From assembly GCA_023954375.1 (NCBI GenBank), contig JAMLIC010000045.1:1-64000 (forward strand): a stretch of DNA of 64,000 nucleotides, read 5' to 3'. Of the stretch, positions 8,187 to 15,893 are shown piece by piece. Every line of letters starts with the position of its first letter. Position 1 is the first letter of the stretch. This DNA is from Planctomycetota bacterium. Lineage in GTDB: Bacteria; Planctomycetota; J058. The position numbers and the translations under genes are program-made. Under the pieces are notes generated by a model. That model did no database searches, had not been told where the DNA came from, and saw only the letters and a program-made list of their open reading frames with translations.

Positions 8187-9875
8187 ATGGCCTGGCTCTT
8201 CCGACCGACGCTCGCCTTCCTCGCGCTCCTCCTCCTGCTCGCGCCGGCGCGCGCGCAGGACGAGGTGCGCGTCCTGCGCGCCCGCCGCGCGCTCTCGTAC
8301 CTCTCCAGCAACGGCAACGGCGCCTCGATCTACCGCGCCGAGGCCGAGGTGGACCTCGCCGTGCGCAGCCCGTCCTTCGCGAAGGACGTGGGCGTGCGCT
8401 GGACCGCCGACGGGTGGCGGACCTTCGCGGACGCGCCGGCGCAGTACGTCGGCCGCCTCTCCGACGGCGCCGAGCACTGGCGCGCGCGCGTCGACCTCGG
8501 GACGGTCGGCCGCAACGTCCGCCTCGGGACCGAGCGCGGCGACATGGGCCCCGGGTTCGTGCGCCTGGCCGCCTGGCTGCGCGCCGGCAGGCGGTCCGCG
8601 TGGGACAACGGCGGCGGCGGCGACCACGCCGCGGCGGTGCTCGCGCCGGTGGCCGCGCCCCTCCCGCAGGCGAGGAAGGCCCTGGCGCCCGTGCTGATCG
8701 GCGGCGCGCTCCACCTCGTGGGCGGCCGCGAGCGCGAGGGCTACGGCTTCACCGTGCCCGACGTCCTGCGCCTCGACCCGGCCACGGGCGAGTGGACGCG
8801 CGTGGCCTCGCTCCCGGCGATCCCGTCGACGTCCGCCGGCGCGGCCGGCCCGAGCGTGTCGCCCGAGGTGCTCGCGGGCGCCGAGGTGGTCGCGGTCGGG
8901 CGCCGCCTGTTCGTGCTCGGCGGCACGGTGATCAAGATCGGCACGCGGCTCACGTCGACCCTGATCCTCGACCTCGACACGGGCGCCTGGACGGTCGGCC
9001 CGTCCTTGCCCGCGCCGCTCGCCGACCGCAGGGCGGTGGCCGCCGGCGGCGCGGTGCACCTCGTGCCCACGAGCCACGCGCGCGGGCCCGGCGACAGCGA
9101 CCGCGCGTTCGTGCTCGACGCGGGCGCGAGCGCCTGGCGGCAGGTGGCGGTCGGCGGGCTGTCGCTCCTGGCCGGGACGAGCTACGTCACGGCCGCCCAC
9201 GACGGCCGCCTCTACCTCCTCGGCGGGCGCGCCGGCGGGCCGAGCGGCGCGCCCCTGCGCGACGCGCTCGTCTACGACGGGGCCACGCGCGCGGTCCGGC
9301 GCCTCGGCTCGCTCCCGGTCGACCTCACGGGCGCCGAGCAGGCGACCGTCGTGGGCGGCCAGGTGCTCGTCGCCAACGTCGAGGTCGACCTCGGGCGCGG
9401 CGACGCCGCCGCGCTGCTCTTCGACCCCGTCGCGGCCGACGTCGTCCGCCTGCCGCGCCGCCCGCTCCTGCCGTTCGAGGCGGTCCTGGCCCCGGCGCCG
9501 CCCGTCCTGCTCGCCGGCCCCGGCGGGGTGAACGTCCGCCGCCTGCACGCGGCGCTGGTGCTCACGGGGACGTCGCGCGTCGACACCTGGTCGCCGGAGG
9601 AGGGCGCGCTCGCCCGCGGCGAGGCGCGCACGGTCGTCCGCGTGCAGCGCGACGTGGGCTGGGGTCGCGCGCTCACCGTGCGCGGCGCGGCCGCGCCGCT
9701 CGCCTGGGACCGCGGCCAGGCCGCGCGCTGGAGCCCGGGGAACGTGTGGGTGTTCGAGACGACCGACCTGCTCGAGGACGTGCTCGTCTGGAAGCCGCTG
9801 GTCGACGACCGGACCTGGTACCCCGGCCACGACCTGCGGGTGCGCCGCGGCGAGACGCTCACGACGACCTGGTAG
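8187..9875 (+). CDS. secreted kelch-repeat protein flanked by carbohydrate-binding-like modules
   Basis: A signal peptide (TLAFLALLLLLAPARAQ) directs this 562-residue protein out of the cytoplasm. Residues about 40-115 (KDVGVRWTADGWRTF and on) resemble a CBM21-type starch-binding module. The middle contains five to six kelch blades, for example GGALHLVGGRE, RRLFVLGGTVI and GRLYLLGGRAGG. The end (VRVQRDVGWGRALTVRGAAA, then VFETTDLLEDVLVWKPL) resembles a CBM20 starch-binding module. It may bind a glucan outside the cell. No catalytic residue is evident. The module assignments are by eye; the kelch repeats are clearer. Confidence 0.7.
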   Translation: MAWLFRPTLAFLALLLLLAPARAQDEVRVLRARRALSYLSSNGNGASIYRAEAEVDLAVRSPSFAKDVGVRWTADGWRTFADAPAQYVGRLSDGAEHWRARVDLGTVGRNVRLGTERGDMGPGFVRLAAWLRAGRRSAWDNGGGGDHAAAVLAPVAAPLPQARKALAPVLIGGALHLVGGREREGYGFTVPDVLRLDPATGEWTRVASLPAIPSTSAGAAGPSVSPEVLAGAEVVAVGRRLFVLGGTVIKIGTRLTSTLILDLDTGAWTVGPSLPAPLADRRAVAAGGAVHLVPTSHARGPGDSDRAFVLDAGASAWRQVAVGGLSLLAGTSYVTAAHDGRLYLLGGRAGGPSGAPLRDALVYDGATRAVRRLGSLPVDLTGAEQATVVGGQVLVANVEVDLGRGDAAALLFDPVAADVVRLPRRPLLPFEAVLAPAPPVLLAGPGGVNVRRLHAALVLTGTSRVDTWSPEEGALARGEARTVVRVQRDVGWGRALTVRGAAAPLAWDRGQAARWSPGNVWVFETTDLLEDVLVWKPLVDDRTWYPGHDLRVRRGETLTTTW

Positions 9876-9935
9876 GGCTTCTCCCCGGGCGCCCCGCGCG
9901 CTACCGTCGTGCGCCAACGAACGAGAGGAGCCGCC

Positions 9936-10166
9936 ATGGCCAAGGCCTGTCCGATCACGCGGGCCGAGTTCCGCGAGCACGCCAAGCCGATGCAGGTCAC
10001 GATCAACCAAGTGCCGATGATCGCCGAGGTGAAGGAGTTCTCCACAGGGTCGCTGGGGTGGAACCTCAACGGCAAGACGACGATCGAGATCAACGGCACG
10101 CCCGTGAGCGTGCAGATCGGGCTCAACCTGACGCTGGTGGGGAGCAAGGACCTGCCCAAGGATTGA
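9936..10166 (+). CDS. small conserved-looking protein of unknown function
   Basis: This 76-residue protein starts MAKACPITRAEF at an ATG behind GAGAGGAGCC. It ends with a beta-rich half containing STGSLGWNLNGKTTIEINGT and VSVQIGLNLTLVGSKDL. It has no signal peptide, is balanced in charge, and uses ordinary rather than Arg/Ala-biased residues, which marks it as a real gene. I do not recognise a named family. The alternating hydrophobic pattern suggests a small beta-sandwich or barrel. It stands alone, with a GC-rich hairpin just after the stop. Confidence 0.75.
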   Translation: MAKACPITRAEFREHAKPMQVTINQVPMIAEVKEFSTGSLGWNLNGKTTIEINGTPVSVQIGLNLTLVGSKDLPKD

Positions 10167-10175
10167 GCCAGGCGA

Positions 10176-10198
10176 CCGGGCGGGGGGAAGCCGCCCGG
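10176..10198 (+). terminator. GC-rich hairpin after the small gene
   Basis: Ten bases after the stop codon of the 76-residue gene lies a perfect inverted repeat, CCGGGCGG with a seven-base loop and CCGCCCGG. It has no clear T-tract, so it could be a transcription terminator or only an mRNA-stabilising stem. Confidence 0.45.
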
Positions 10199-10207
10199 CC
10201 GTTCGTG

Positions 10208-10310
10208 CTCGACCCGCCAGAGCGAGCGATGGGGAGGCGCGGAACGGGCCAGATCGTGCCAGTCCGGGACTCGCGCCGATCGCGCCCCCCTCGCGAGCGC
10301 ATCACTCATC
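10208..10310. repeat. roughly 95-base intergenic repeat, single copy
   Basis: The element starts CTCGACCCGCCAGAGCGAGC, contains GGGGAGGCGCGGAACGGGCC and ends CCCCCCTCGCGAGCGCATCA. The same element occurs in tandem at 28957-29305. The left half can pair with the right half (GCGATGGGGAGGCGCG against CGCGCCCCCCTCGC) with a few bulges. The stop codon of the next minus-strand gene (10306-10308) falls inside its right edge, so the element may serve as that gene's 3' end. Confidence 0.75.
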
Positions 10311-11523
10311 GCAGGGGGCGCACGAACTCGACGCCCCGGTAGCTGAAGCGCACGGCCGAGCGCGAGACGGCGACGACGACGAGGTCGTCGAGCGGCTCGC
10401 CGGTGCGCGGGTCGGCGACGCGGTCGCCCTCGGCGTGGACGCGGTCGTTGACGATCGCCGTGCGCGGCGCGCCCGGCGGCGGGAGCACGATCCCCGTGAC
10501 CTCGAGGCGCAGGGCCGCGATCGCCTGGCCGGTGCGCGCGCGGTCGGCGAGCGCCCGCGCCCGCTGGACGAGCTCGCGGGCGGCGTGGCGGGCGTCGTGG
10601 CGCTCGACCTCGTCGAGGCGCCGGGCCACGGCCTCGAGCCGGTCGACCTCGGCCAGGGCGTCGGCCCAGCGCCCGTCGTCGACCGCGCCGCGCGCCGCGC
10701 GCAGGTGGGCGTTGCCCTGGCGCAGGAGCACGCGCAGACGCGCCGCCGCCAGCACCTCGCCCGCCTCGCCGAGGCGGGCCTGCGCGGCGCGGAGCTCCTC
10801 CTCGGCGATCGAGGGCGCGAGGCGGCGCAGGAGCTCGTCGAGGTCGACGAGCAGCCGCTCGACCGCGGGTAGGTCGTCCGACCGCGCGCGCTCGAGGAGC
10901 CGCGCGAAGAGCGCGTCGAGCTCCGCGCGCAGGGCGGCCAGGTCGGGGCCGGCCTCGTCCGGGGCGGGGCGCTCGTCGTCGTCGCGGGCGGCCAGCGGCG
11001 GCTGGAACGGGTCGTGCGCGACCCCGGCGGTCAGCTCCTCGCCGCGCGCCGCGGTGAGCACGCCGAGGACGAAGTCGGGCCGGCGCAGGAGCGGGCGCAG
11101 GGGCGACGCGTCCGGCTCGGCGGCGAGGTCGCGCAGGACGAGGCGGCCGGCGCGGGCGGCGGCGAGCAGCAGGTCGGCCGCCTGGGCGGCGCGGCCCTCG
11201 CGCGCGCGGAGCCGGGCCAGGAGCGGCAGGGCGGCGACGTGGTCGGGCCGGCGGCCGAGCACCTCGAGGAGCGCGGCCTCGGCCGCTGCGGCGTCGCCGC
11301 GGGCGAGCTGCGCCTCGGCGTAGCGCACGAGGAGGCGCGGCTCGGCCCGCACCAGCCCCTGGGCGCGGAGCTGCTGGAAGCTCGTGACCACGTCGTCCCA
11401 GGCCCGGGCGCGCGCCGCCTCCTCGAGGCGCGTGCGCAGCACGAGCTCGAGGTCGCGGGGCGAGTCGTCGGCGAACGTCGGGGCGGCGGCGAGGAGCAAG
11501 GCGAGCACGGCGGCGCGGCGCAT
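10306..11523 (-). CDS. secreted TPR-like protein with GspB/PilP-like C-terminal domain
   Basis: The 405-residue product has a signal peptide (AAVLALLLAAAPTFA) and then helical repeats of TPR type (AWDDVVTSFQQLRAQG, RYAEAQLARGDAAAAEAALL). A long charged helical middle follows. The last 70 residues read VTGIVLPPPGAPRTAIVNDR and then VVAVSRSAVRFSYRGVEFV. That pattern is typical of the small periplasmic beta domain of GspB/PilP-type proteins. These connect secretin systems to the inner membrane, but no secretin gene is in the window, so the role is open. The protein should act in the periplasm. Confidence 0.7.
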   Translation of the reverse strand: MRRAAVLALLLAAAPTFADDSPRDLELVLRTRLEEAARARAWDDVVTSFQQLRAQGLVRAEPRLLVRYAEAQLARGDAAAAEAALLEVLGRRPDHVAALPLLARLRAREGRAAQAADLLLAAARAGRLVLRDLAAEPDASPLRPLLRRPDFVLGVLTAARGEELTAGVAHDPFQPPLAARDDDERPAPDEAGPDLAALRAELDALFARLLERARSDDLPAVERLLVDLDELLRRLAPSIAEEELRAAQARLGEAGEVLAAARLRVLLRQGNAHLRAARGAVDDGRWADALAEVDRLEAVARRLDEVERHDARHAARELVQRARALADRARTGQAIAALRLEVTGIVLPPPGAPRTAIVNDRVHAEGDRVADPRTGEPLDDLVVVAVSRSAVRFSYRGVEFVRPLR

Positions 11524-11603
11524 GGCGGTCCCTCCGCCCGGCTCTACGGAGCCCTCGCGCGGCCGCGAAACCGCGGCAGGCGTGCGTCAAGCGCACGCCG
11601 CTG

Positions 11604-11894
11604 CTAAGCCGCCTCCTCGCGCGGCAGCCGCGCCCGGTGCTGCTCGACGTAGGCGGCGAGCAGCCGCTCGACGACCCGGCGCTGCTTCACGCCCTGGATC
11701 GTGCACAGGAGCTTGAACTCGCGCGCCAGCTCCTGCGGCAGGTCGAACGAGCACTTGCGCAGGCCCGTCGTCGGCTCGCCCCCGTCGCGCGGCGGCTCGA
11801 AGGCCGCGGCGGCGGCCGCCTGCGCGCGGCGCTGGGCGTCGGTGCGCGGCGGCGGGACGGCGGTCATCAGCTCGTGCAGGACGCGCTCGTTCAC
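11604..11894 (-). CDS. ribbon-helix-helix-like protein downstream of parA (copy 2)
   Basis: The 96-residue product ends in KCSFDLPQELAREFKLLCTI and RRVVERLLAAYVEQH, a beta strand followed by two helices as in the Arc/ParG/CopG fold. The first half is a flexible Ala/Pro-rich tail, again like ParG-type partition proteins. The GTG start overlaps the stop of the preceding gene as GTGA. It is the last of three coupled genes after parA. It probably binds DNA or stimulates the ATPase; its identity as a partition partner is inferred from fold and context. Confidence 0.7.
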   Translation of the reverse strand: MNERVLHELMTAVPPPRTDAQRRAQAAAAAAFEPPRDGGEPTTGLRKCSFDLPQELAREFKLLCTIQGVKQRRVVERLLAAYVEQHRARLPREEAA

Positions 11895-12262
11895 CGGCCG
11901 CCCCCCTCGGCCAGGCCGAGGATCACGTAGGAGCGCACGAGGCCCTCGATCACCCGCGCCGGGTCGGCCGCCCGCAGGGCGCAGAGGGTGCGGAAGCGCG
12001 CGGCCAGCTCGGGCGGGAGCGCCAGCGGGTCGGGGCGCGGCGGGGCGTCCGCGAGGTGCGGCAAGGGCGCCGTCGGGCGGCGCAGGGCGCCGCTCGGCCG
12101 CGGCGACGTCGGCGCCCACGGCGCGCCGGCCGCCGGGCGGCGCAGGGCGGCCGAGCGCCCCCCGAGCGCCCCGCCGAACAGCGGGTCGTCCTGCGGCTCG
12201 ACGACCCCCGACATCGCCCGCTCGTAGTCCTGCATCAGCACGTCCGTCACCCCCACGCTCAC
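11891..12262 (-). CDS. ribbon-helix-helix-like protein downstream of parA (copy 1)
   Basis: This 123-residue protein has an acidic N-terminal part (TDVLMQDYERAMSGV) and a Pro/Arg-rich linker. The C-terminal domain is LALPPELAARFRTLCALRAA followed by ARVIEGLVRSYVILGLA, which fits the same strand-helix-helix pattern as its neighbour. It may be a divergent paralogue of that neighbour. Its GTG start overlaps the parA stop codon by four bases, and its own stop overlaps the next start in the same way, so all three genes are translationally coupled. Confidence 0.65.
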   Translation of the reverse strand: MSVGVTDVLMQDYERAMSGVVEPQDDPLFGGALGGRSAALRRPAAGAPWAPTSPRPSGALRRPTAPLPHLADAPPRPDPLALPPELAARFRTLCALRAADPARVIEGLVRSYVILGLAEGGGR

Positions 12263-12900
12263 GCCGCCTCCTCCCTGCGCCCCACGCCGAGCACCTCGAG
12301 CACCTCGTCGGCCAGCCCGGCGACCTCCTCGTCGGCCAGGCGGCGCGCGCCGCGCGGCAGCGCGCCCAGGCCGGCCGCCCCCATGCGCCGGTAGACCGAG
12401 CGCTCGAGCAGCCACGTCTGCGACACCGACCAGCCCAGGCGGGCCAGCGCGGCCAGGAGCTCCTTGCTCGCCGGCTCGCGCAGGTCGATCTTGTTCGGCA
12501 CGATCAGCGCGCGCGGCAGCCCGCCGCGCAGCTCCTGCGCCCGGCGCACCTGCGCGAGCGTGGCCGGCAGCGTCCGCAGGTCGAAGGCGGACGGGGCCAC
12601 CGGGATGATCGCGTGGTGCGCCACGGACAGCGCGGTGTTGAACTCGAGCCCGATCCCGGACGGGAGGTCGAGCAGCGTCAGCCCGGGCGCGGCGGCGAGC
12701 GCCGGGAACTCCGGCGGCCGCACCTCGGTCGCCACGGGCATGCGCCCCTCGGCGCGTTCGGCCACCGCCGCGAGCGACGCCTGGCGGTCGCCGTCGCACA
12801 GGCGCAGCGGCACCCCCAGCGTGGTGAGGCGCTCGGCGAGGAGCGCGGCGACCGTCGTCTTGCCGACGCCGCCCTTCTCCGAGGCGAAGCACACGAGCAT
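12259..12900 (-). CDS. ParA/MinD-family P-loop ATPase
   Basis: The 213-residue protein opens MLVCFASEKGGVGKTT, the deviant Walker A motif KGGxGKT that defines ParA/MinD ATPases. LLDLPSGIGLEF follows as the Walker B/switch region, and VPNKIDL is a nucleotide-contact loop. Such ATPases move or position DNA or protein cargo through dimerisation on DNA or membrane. It is shorter than chromosomal ParA, lacks the N-terminal helix-turn-helix, and resembles the small ParA of plasmids and protein-positioning systems. Two ribbon-helix-helix-like genes follow in coupled order. No ParB gene is near. Confidence 0.85.
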   Translation of the reverse strand: MLVCFASEKGGVGKTTVAALLAERLTTLGVPLRLCDGDRQASLAAVAERAEGRMPVATEVRPPEFPALAAAPGLTLLDLPSGIGLEFNTALSVAHHAIIPVAPSAFDLRTLPATLAQVRRAQELRGGLPRALIVPNKIDLREPASKELLAALARLGWSVSQTWLLERSVYRRMGAAGLGALPRGARRLADEEVAGLADEVLEVLGVGRREEAA

Positions 12901-13140
12901 CGACCACCCCCGGCTCGATGATCGGCCGCTCGGCGCCCGGGCTTGAGGGGGCGTGGGAGGGAAGGAGGGAAGGAGGGGTGACGCGCCCGCGTGGCCGGCC
13001 GGCCCCGGGCCCCGCCGCGTGACGACCTGCGCGTGGCGCGCGCGCCGCGCGCGCCGCGCCGGCGTCGTCACCGCCTGGTGGCCGGTTGGCAGGCGGCGCG
13101 CCGCTCGTACAGTCCCCTCGGGGGGCGAACGGCGGAGGAC

Positions 13141-15345
13141 GTGAGCACCAACCACTGGCAGGCCTGGGACCGCGACCGCGTGGTGGACGTGCGCAGCGAG
13201 AGCGGCCTCCTGCTGCTCGTGGCGGCCCGGCCGCGGCGCCGCCGGGCCTGGCGCGACGACGACGCGGCGGTCGCGGCCGAGGCGCGGGCCGAGCGCCTCG
13301 TGGCGCTCGACGCCGGCTTCCCGGGCGAGTTCCGCCTGCGCGTCGGGCGCCACGCCCCGGCGTCGCCGCTCCTCGCCGCCGGCGCCCTGCGCGTCGGCCC
13401 CGGCGGGGCGCGCGCCGGCGACGAGGCCCTCCTCGAGGGGGCCGGCCCGGGCCTCCCGCTGCCGCTGCCGCGCGGCCGCCTGCGCGTCGAGGTCCGCGCG
13501 CCGGAGAGCGACGACCCCGAGGCGCCCGACTACGTGCTGACGGTCTCGCGCCTGGCCGCGGCCGCGCCGGCGCCGCCGCCGCGCCTGGACGTCGTCGACC
13601 CGGCGCGGCGGCCGCGGCCCGAGGGGTGCGACGGCGCCGCGCGCCTGGAGGCGCGGGCGCGCCTCCAGGCCTCGCTGCGCGCGGCGAGCGACGACCCGGC
13701 CGCCCGCCGCGCCGCGCTCGATGTCTACCTCCGCGCCTGCCCGCGTGACCCGCGCGCCCTCGTCCTGCGCGCCGGCGCCAAGCGGGCGCAGGGCGACCTC
13801 GCGCGGGCGCTCGACGACGCGTGGCGCGCCACGGTCGTCGGCCCCCACGACGGCGCCGCGTGGGCGGCCCTGGCCGACCTGCTGCGCGAGGCGGGCCAGC
13901 GCGCGGAGGCCGCGCGGGCCGCCCGCCGCGCGCGGAGCTCGGCGCCGCGGCCCGGGCGGGGGCGTCGCGCGGGAGGGCGCGTGGGCGCGCCGCCGCCTCG
14001 TGAGCTGACCGACGCCCTGCGCACCGCCTGCCTGGCCGCGTTCGAGGCCGCCCGCCGCGAACGGCCGGGCGAGCGCTTCTACGCCTTCGGCGTGCGGAGC
14101 GACGGCCCCGACCTCCTGCCCGTGGCCGCCACGGAGGAGGGCATGCGCGGCCTGCCGGCCGCCGCGCGCTGGCGCCCGGCGCTGTGGCCGGTCCGCGCCG
14201 TCGAGCGCCGCGCGGCGGTGAAGGCCCCGCCCGGCCCGGGGCGCGCGCGCGCGCTCGAGGCCGCGGCCGACGCCCTGCGCGCCCTCGACGCGGAGGCGCG
14301 CTTCGGCGCCGGCGCCGAGCGGGCGCGCGTCGTCGTGGCCGTGTTCACGGCGGGCGCCACGCCCGAGGAGCTGGTCGCGGCGGCCCGGCGCCTCAACCCG
14401 CCCGAGGCCGTCGAGCGGCTGGCGCGCGAGGTCGGCGCGCGGCCGGACGCCTTCGGCCGCGGCGAGCGCGCCTACGCCGTCCACGCGCTCGCCTGCGCGG
14501 GCGGCCTCGTCGCCGCGGTCGCCGACGACGTCGTGTCGGTCTGGGACGCGCGCGACGGCGCGGCGCGCCTGCGCCGGCCGCTCCCCGGCGCGACGGCCCT
14601 GGCGCTCCAGGGCGACCTGCTCGTCGTCGGCGAGGCCCGGCGCGGCGCCCTCCACCGGCTGCGCCTGCCCGAGGGCCCCGACGAGCCCGCGCTCGCGGGG
14701 CCGCGCGCCGGCGTCACGGCCGTGGCGCTCACGCCGGGCGGCGAGGTCGTCGTCGCGGGCCGCGACCAGGACCTCGCGCGCCTCGACCCGGCGCGCGGGG
14801 TGGCGCGCGCGCGGCGGCGCCTGCGCGCCCTCGCCCTGGCGACGAGCCCCGGCGGCGACCTCCTCGCCGCGGCGACCGGCGGCCGCGCGCTGCTCCTCGA
14901 CCGCGCGACGCTCGCCGCCCGGGCCCCGGTGGGCCGCCGCTCGGACGCGCTGACCTGCGTCGCGTGGTCCCACGCCGGCGACCTCGTCCTGGCCGGCGGC
15001 CGCGACGGGGCCGGCCGCGGGGTCGTCGTCGTGTTCGACGCGCGCGCCGGCGTCGAGCGGGGCCGGCTGGCCGCCGGCGACGAGGTCACCTGCGTGGCCG
15101 CCTCGCCCGACGGGCGGCGGGCGGCCGCCGGCGACGCCAGCGGCGAGGCGCGCGTCTGGGACCTGGGCCGCGCCCGAGACGTCGCCCGGGTCGTCGCCCG
15201 GCTCGTCGCCCGGATCCGGGGGCCGCACCAGGCGCTCACCGGCGTGGCGTTCGGGGCCGACGGCGACCTCCACACGGCGGGCCGCGACGTCGCGCGCGGG
15301 GCGGCCGTGCGCGTGTGGCGCGCGCCGCGTAGGCTCGCGCCGTGA
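13141..15345 (+). CDS. TPR - DUF4303 - WD40 multidomain protein
   Basis: This 734-residue protein starts with GTG at 13141 behind GGAGGAC. Residues about 1-145 are a beta-rich domain I do not recognise. Residues about 150-275 look like TPR repeats (PAARRAALDVYLRACPRDPR). Residues about 285-440 resemble DUF4303 (LTDALRTACLAAFEAARRE, FYAFGVRSDGPDLLPVAATE). The rest contains about six WD40-type blades, for example VAWSHAGDLVLAGGRDG and VAASPDGRRAAAGDASGEAR. There is no signal peptide, so it is cytoplasmic. WD40 propellers usually act as scaffolds. Its stop overlaps the CYTH gene start (GTGA), so the two are co-translated. Confidence 0.75.
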   Translation: MSTNHWQAWDRDRVVDVRSESGLLLLVAARPRRRRAWRDDDAAVAAEARAERLVALDAGFPGEFRLRVGRHAPASPLLAAGALRVGPGGARAGDEALLEGAGPGLPLPLPRGRLRVEVRAPESDDPEAPDYVLTVSRLAAAAPAPPPRLDVVDPARRPRPEGCDGAARLEARARLQASLRAASDDPAARRAALDVYLRACPRDPRALVLRAGAKRAQGDLARALDDAWRATVVGPHDGAAWAALADLLREAGQRAEAARAARRARSSAPRPGRGRRAGGRVGAPPPRELTDALRTACLAAFEAARRERPGERFYAFGVRSDGPDLLPVAATEEGMRGLPAAARWRPALWPVRAVERRAAVKAPPGPGRARALEAAADALRALDAEARFGAGAERARVVVAVFTAGATPEELVAAARRLNPPEAVERLAREVGARPDAFGRGERAYAVHALACAGGLVAAVADDVVSVWDARDGAARLRRPLPGATALALQGDLLVVGEARRGALHRLRLPEGPDEPALAGPRAGVTAVALTPGGEVVVAGRDQDLARLDPARGVARARRRLRALALATSPGGDLLAAATGGRALLLDRATLAARAPVGRRSDALTCVAWSHAGDLVLAGGRDGAGRGVVVVFDARAGVERGRLAAGDEVTCVAASPDGRRAAAGDASGEARVWDLGRARDVARVVARLVARIRGPHQALTGVAFGADGDLHTAGRDVARGAAVRVWRAPRRLAP

Positions 15346-15833
15346 GCGCACCCCTGGAGATCGAGCGCGTGTTCCTGCTCGCGCGCCTGCCCGACCTGCC
15401 CGCCGGCGCGGAGGCCGTGCGAATCGAGCAGGGCTACCTGCCCGACGAGGGCGTCGCCGGCGTCGAGGGGCGCATCCGCCGGGCGACCGACGCGGCCGGC
15501 CGCGCCCGCTGCACGCACACGGTCAAGCGCGGCCTGGGGCTCGTGCGCACCGAGGAGGAGCGGGCGCTCGCGCCCGAGGAGTTCGAGCGCCTCTGGCCGG
15601 CGACGGCCGGGCGGCGGCTGGTGAAGACGCGCCACAAGGTGCGCGAGGGCGCGCTCGTGTGGGAGGTCGACGCCTTCGAGGGCCTCGACCTCGTCCTGGC
15701 CGAGGTCGAGCTGCCCTCGACCGACCACGCGGTGACGCCGCCGGCGTGGCTGGCGCCGCACGTCGTGCGCGAGGTGACCGAGGAGGCGGAGTACCGCAAC
15801 TTCGCGATCGCGCGGCGCCTCGGGCGCGTGTGA
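15342..15833 (+). CDS. CYTH-domain protein (triphosphate-binding tunnel fold)
   Basis: The 163-residue product has the CYTH layout. It starts MSAPLEIERVFLL and contains RIRRATD, THTVKRGLGLVRTEEER, KTRHKVREGALVWEVDAFEG and VLAEVEL, and ends EVTEEAEYRNFAIA. Members hydrolyse inorganic triphosphate or related compounds inside an eight-strand tunnel. The signature ExExK is altered: the expected lysine is valine at residue 10 (EIERV rather than EIERK), while the other tunnel Arg, Lys and Glu residues look kept. Activity may therefore be changed. It is coupled by a four-base overlap to the WD40 gene upstream. Confidence 0.85.
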   Translation: MSAPLEIERVFLLARLPDLPAGAEAVRIEQGYLPDEGVAGVEGRIRRATDAAGRARCTHTVKRGLGLVRTEEERALAPEEFERLWPATAGRRLVKTRHKVREGALVWEVDAFEGLDLVLAEVELPSTDHAVTPPAWLAPHVVREVTEEAEYRNFAIARRLGRV

Positions 15834-15893
15834 CCCTGGCCCACCCCGCCCGCCGCGCGTGGCTCCTTGCCCGCCGCGCCCGCGCGCCGGAGC

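Noticed and set aside
3219-10010. Open frame of more than 2,200 codons on the minus strand
   Set aside because: Its translation is Arg/Ala/Gly/His-rich without domains, and it lies opposite several clear genes. It results from the scarcity of stop codons at very high GC.
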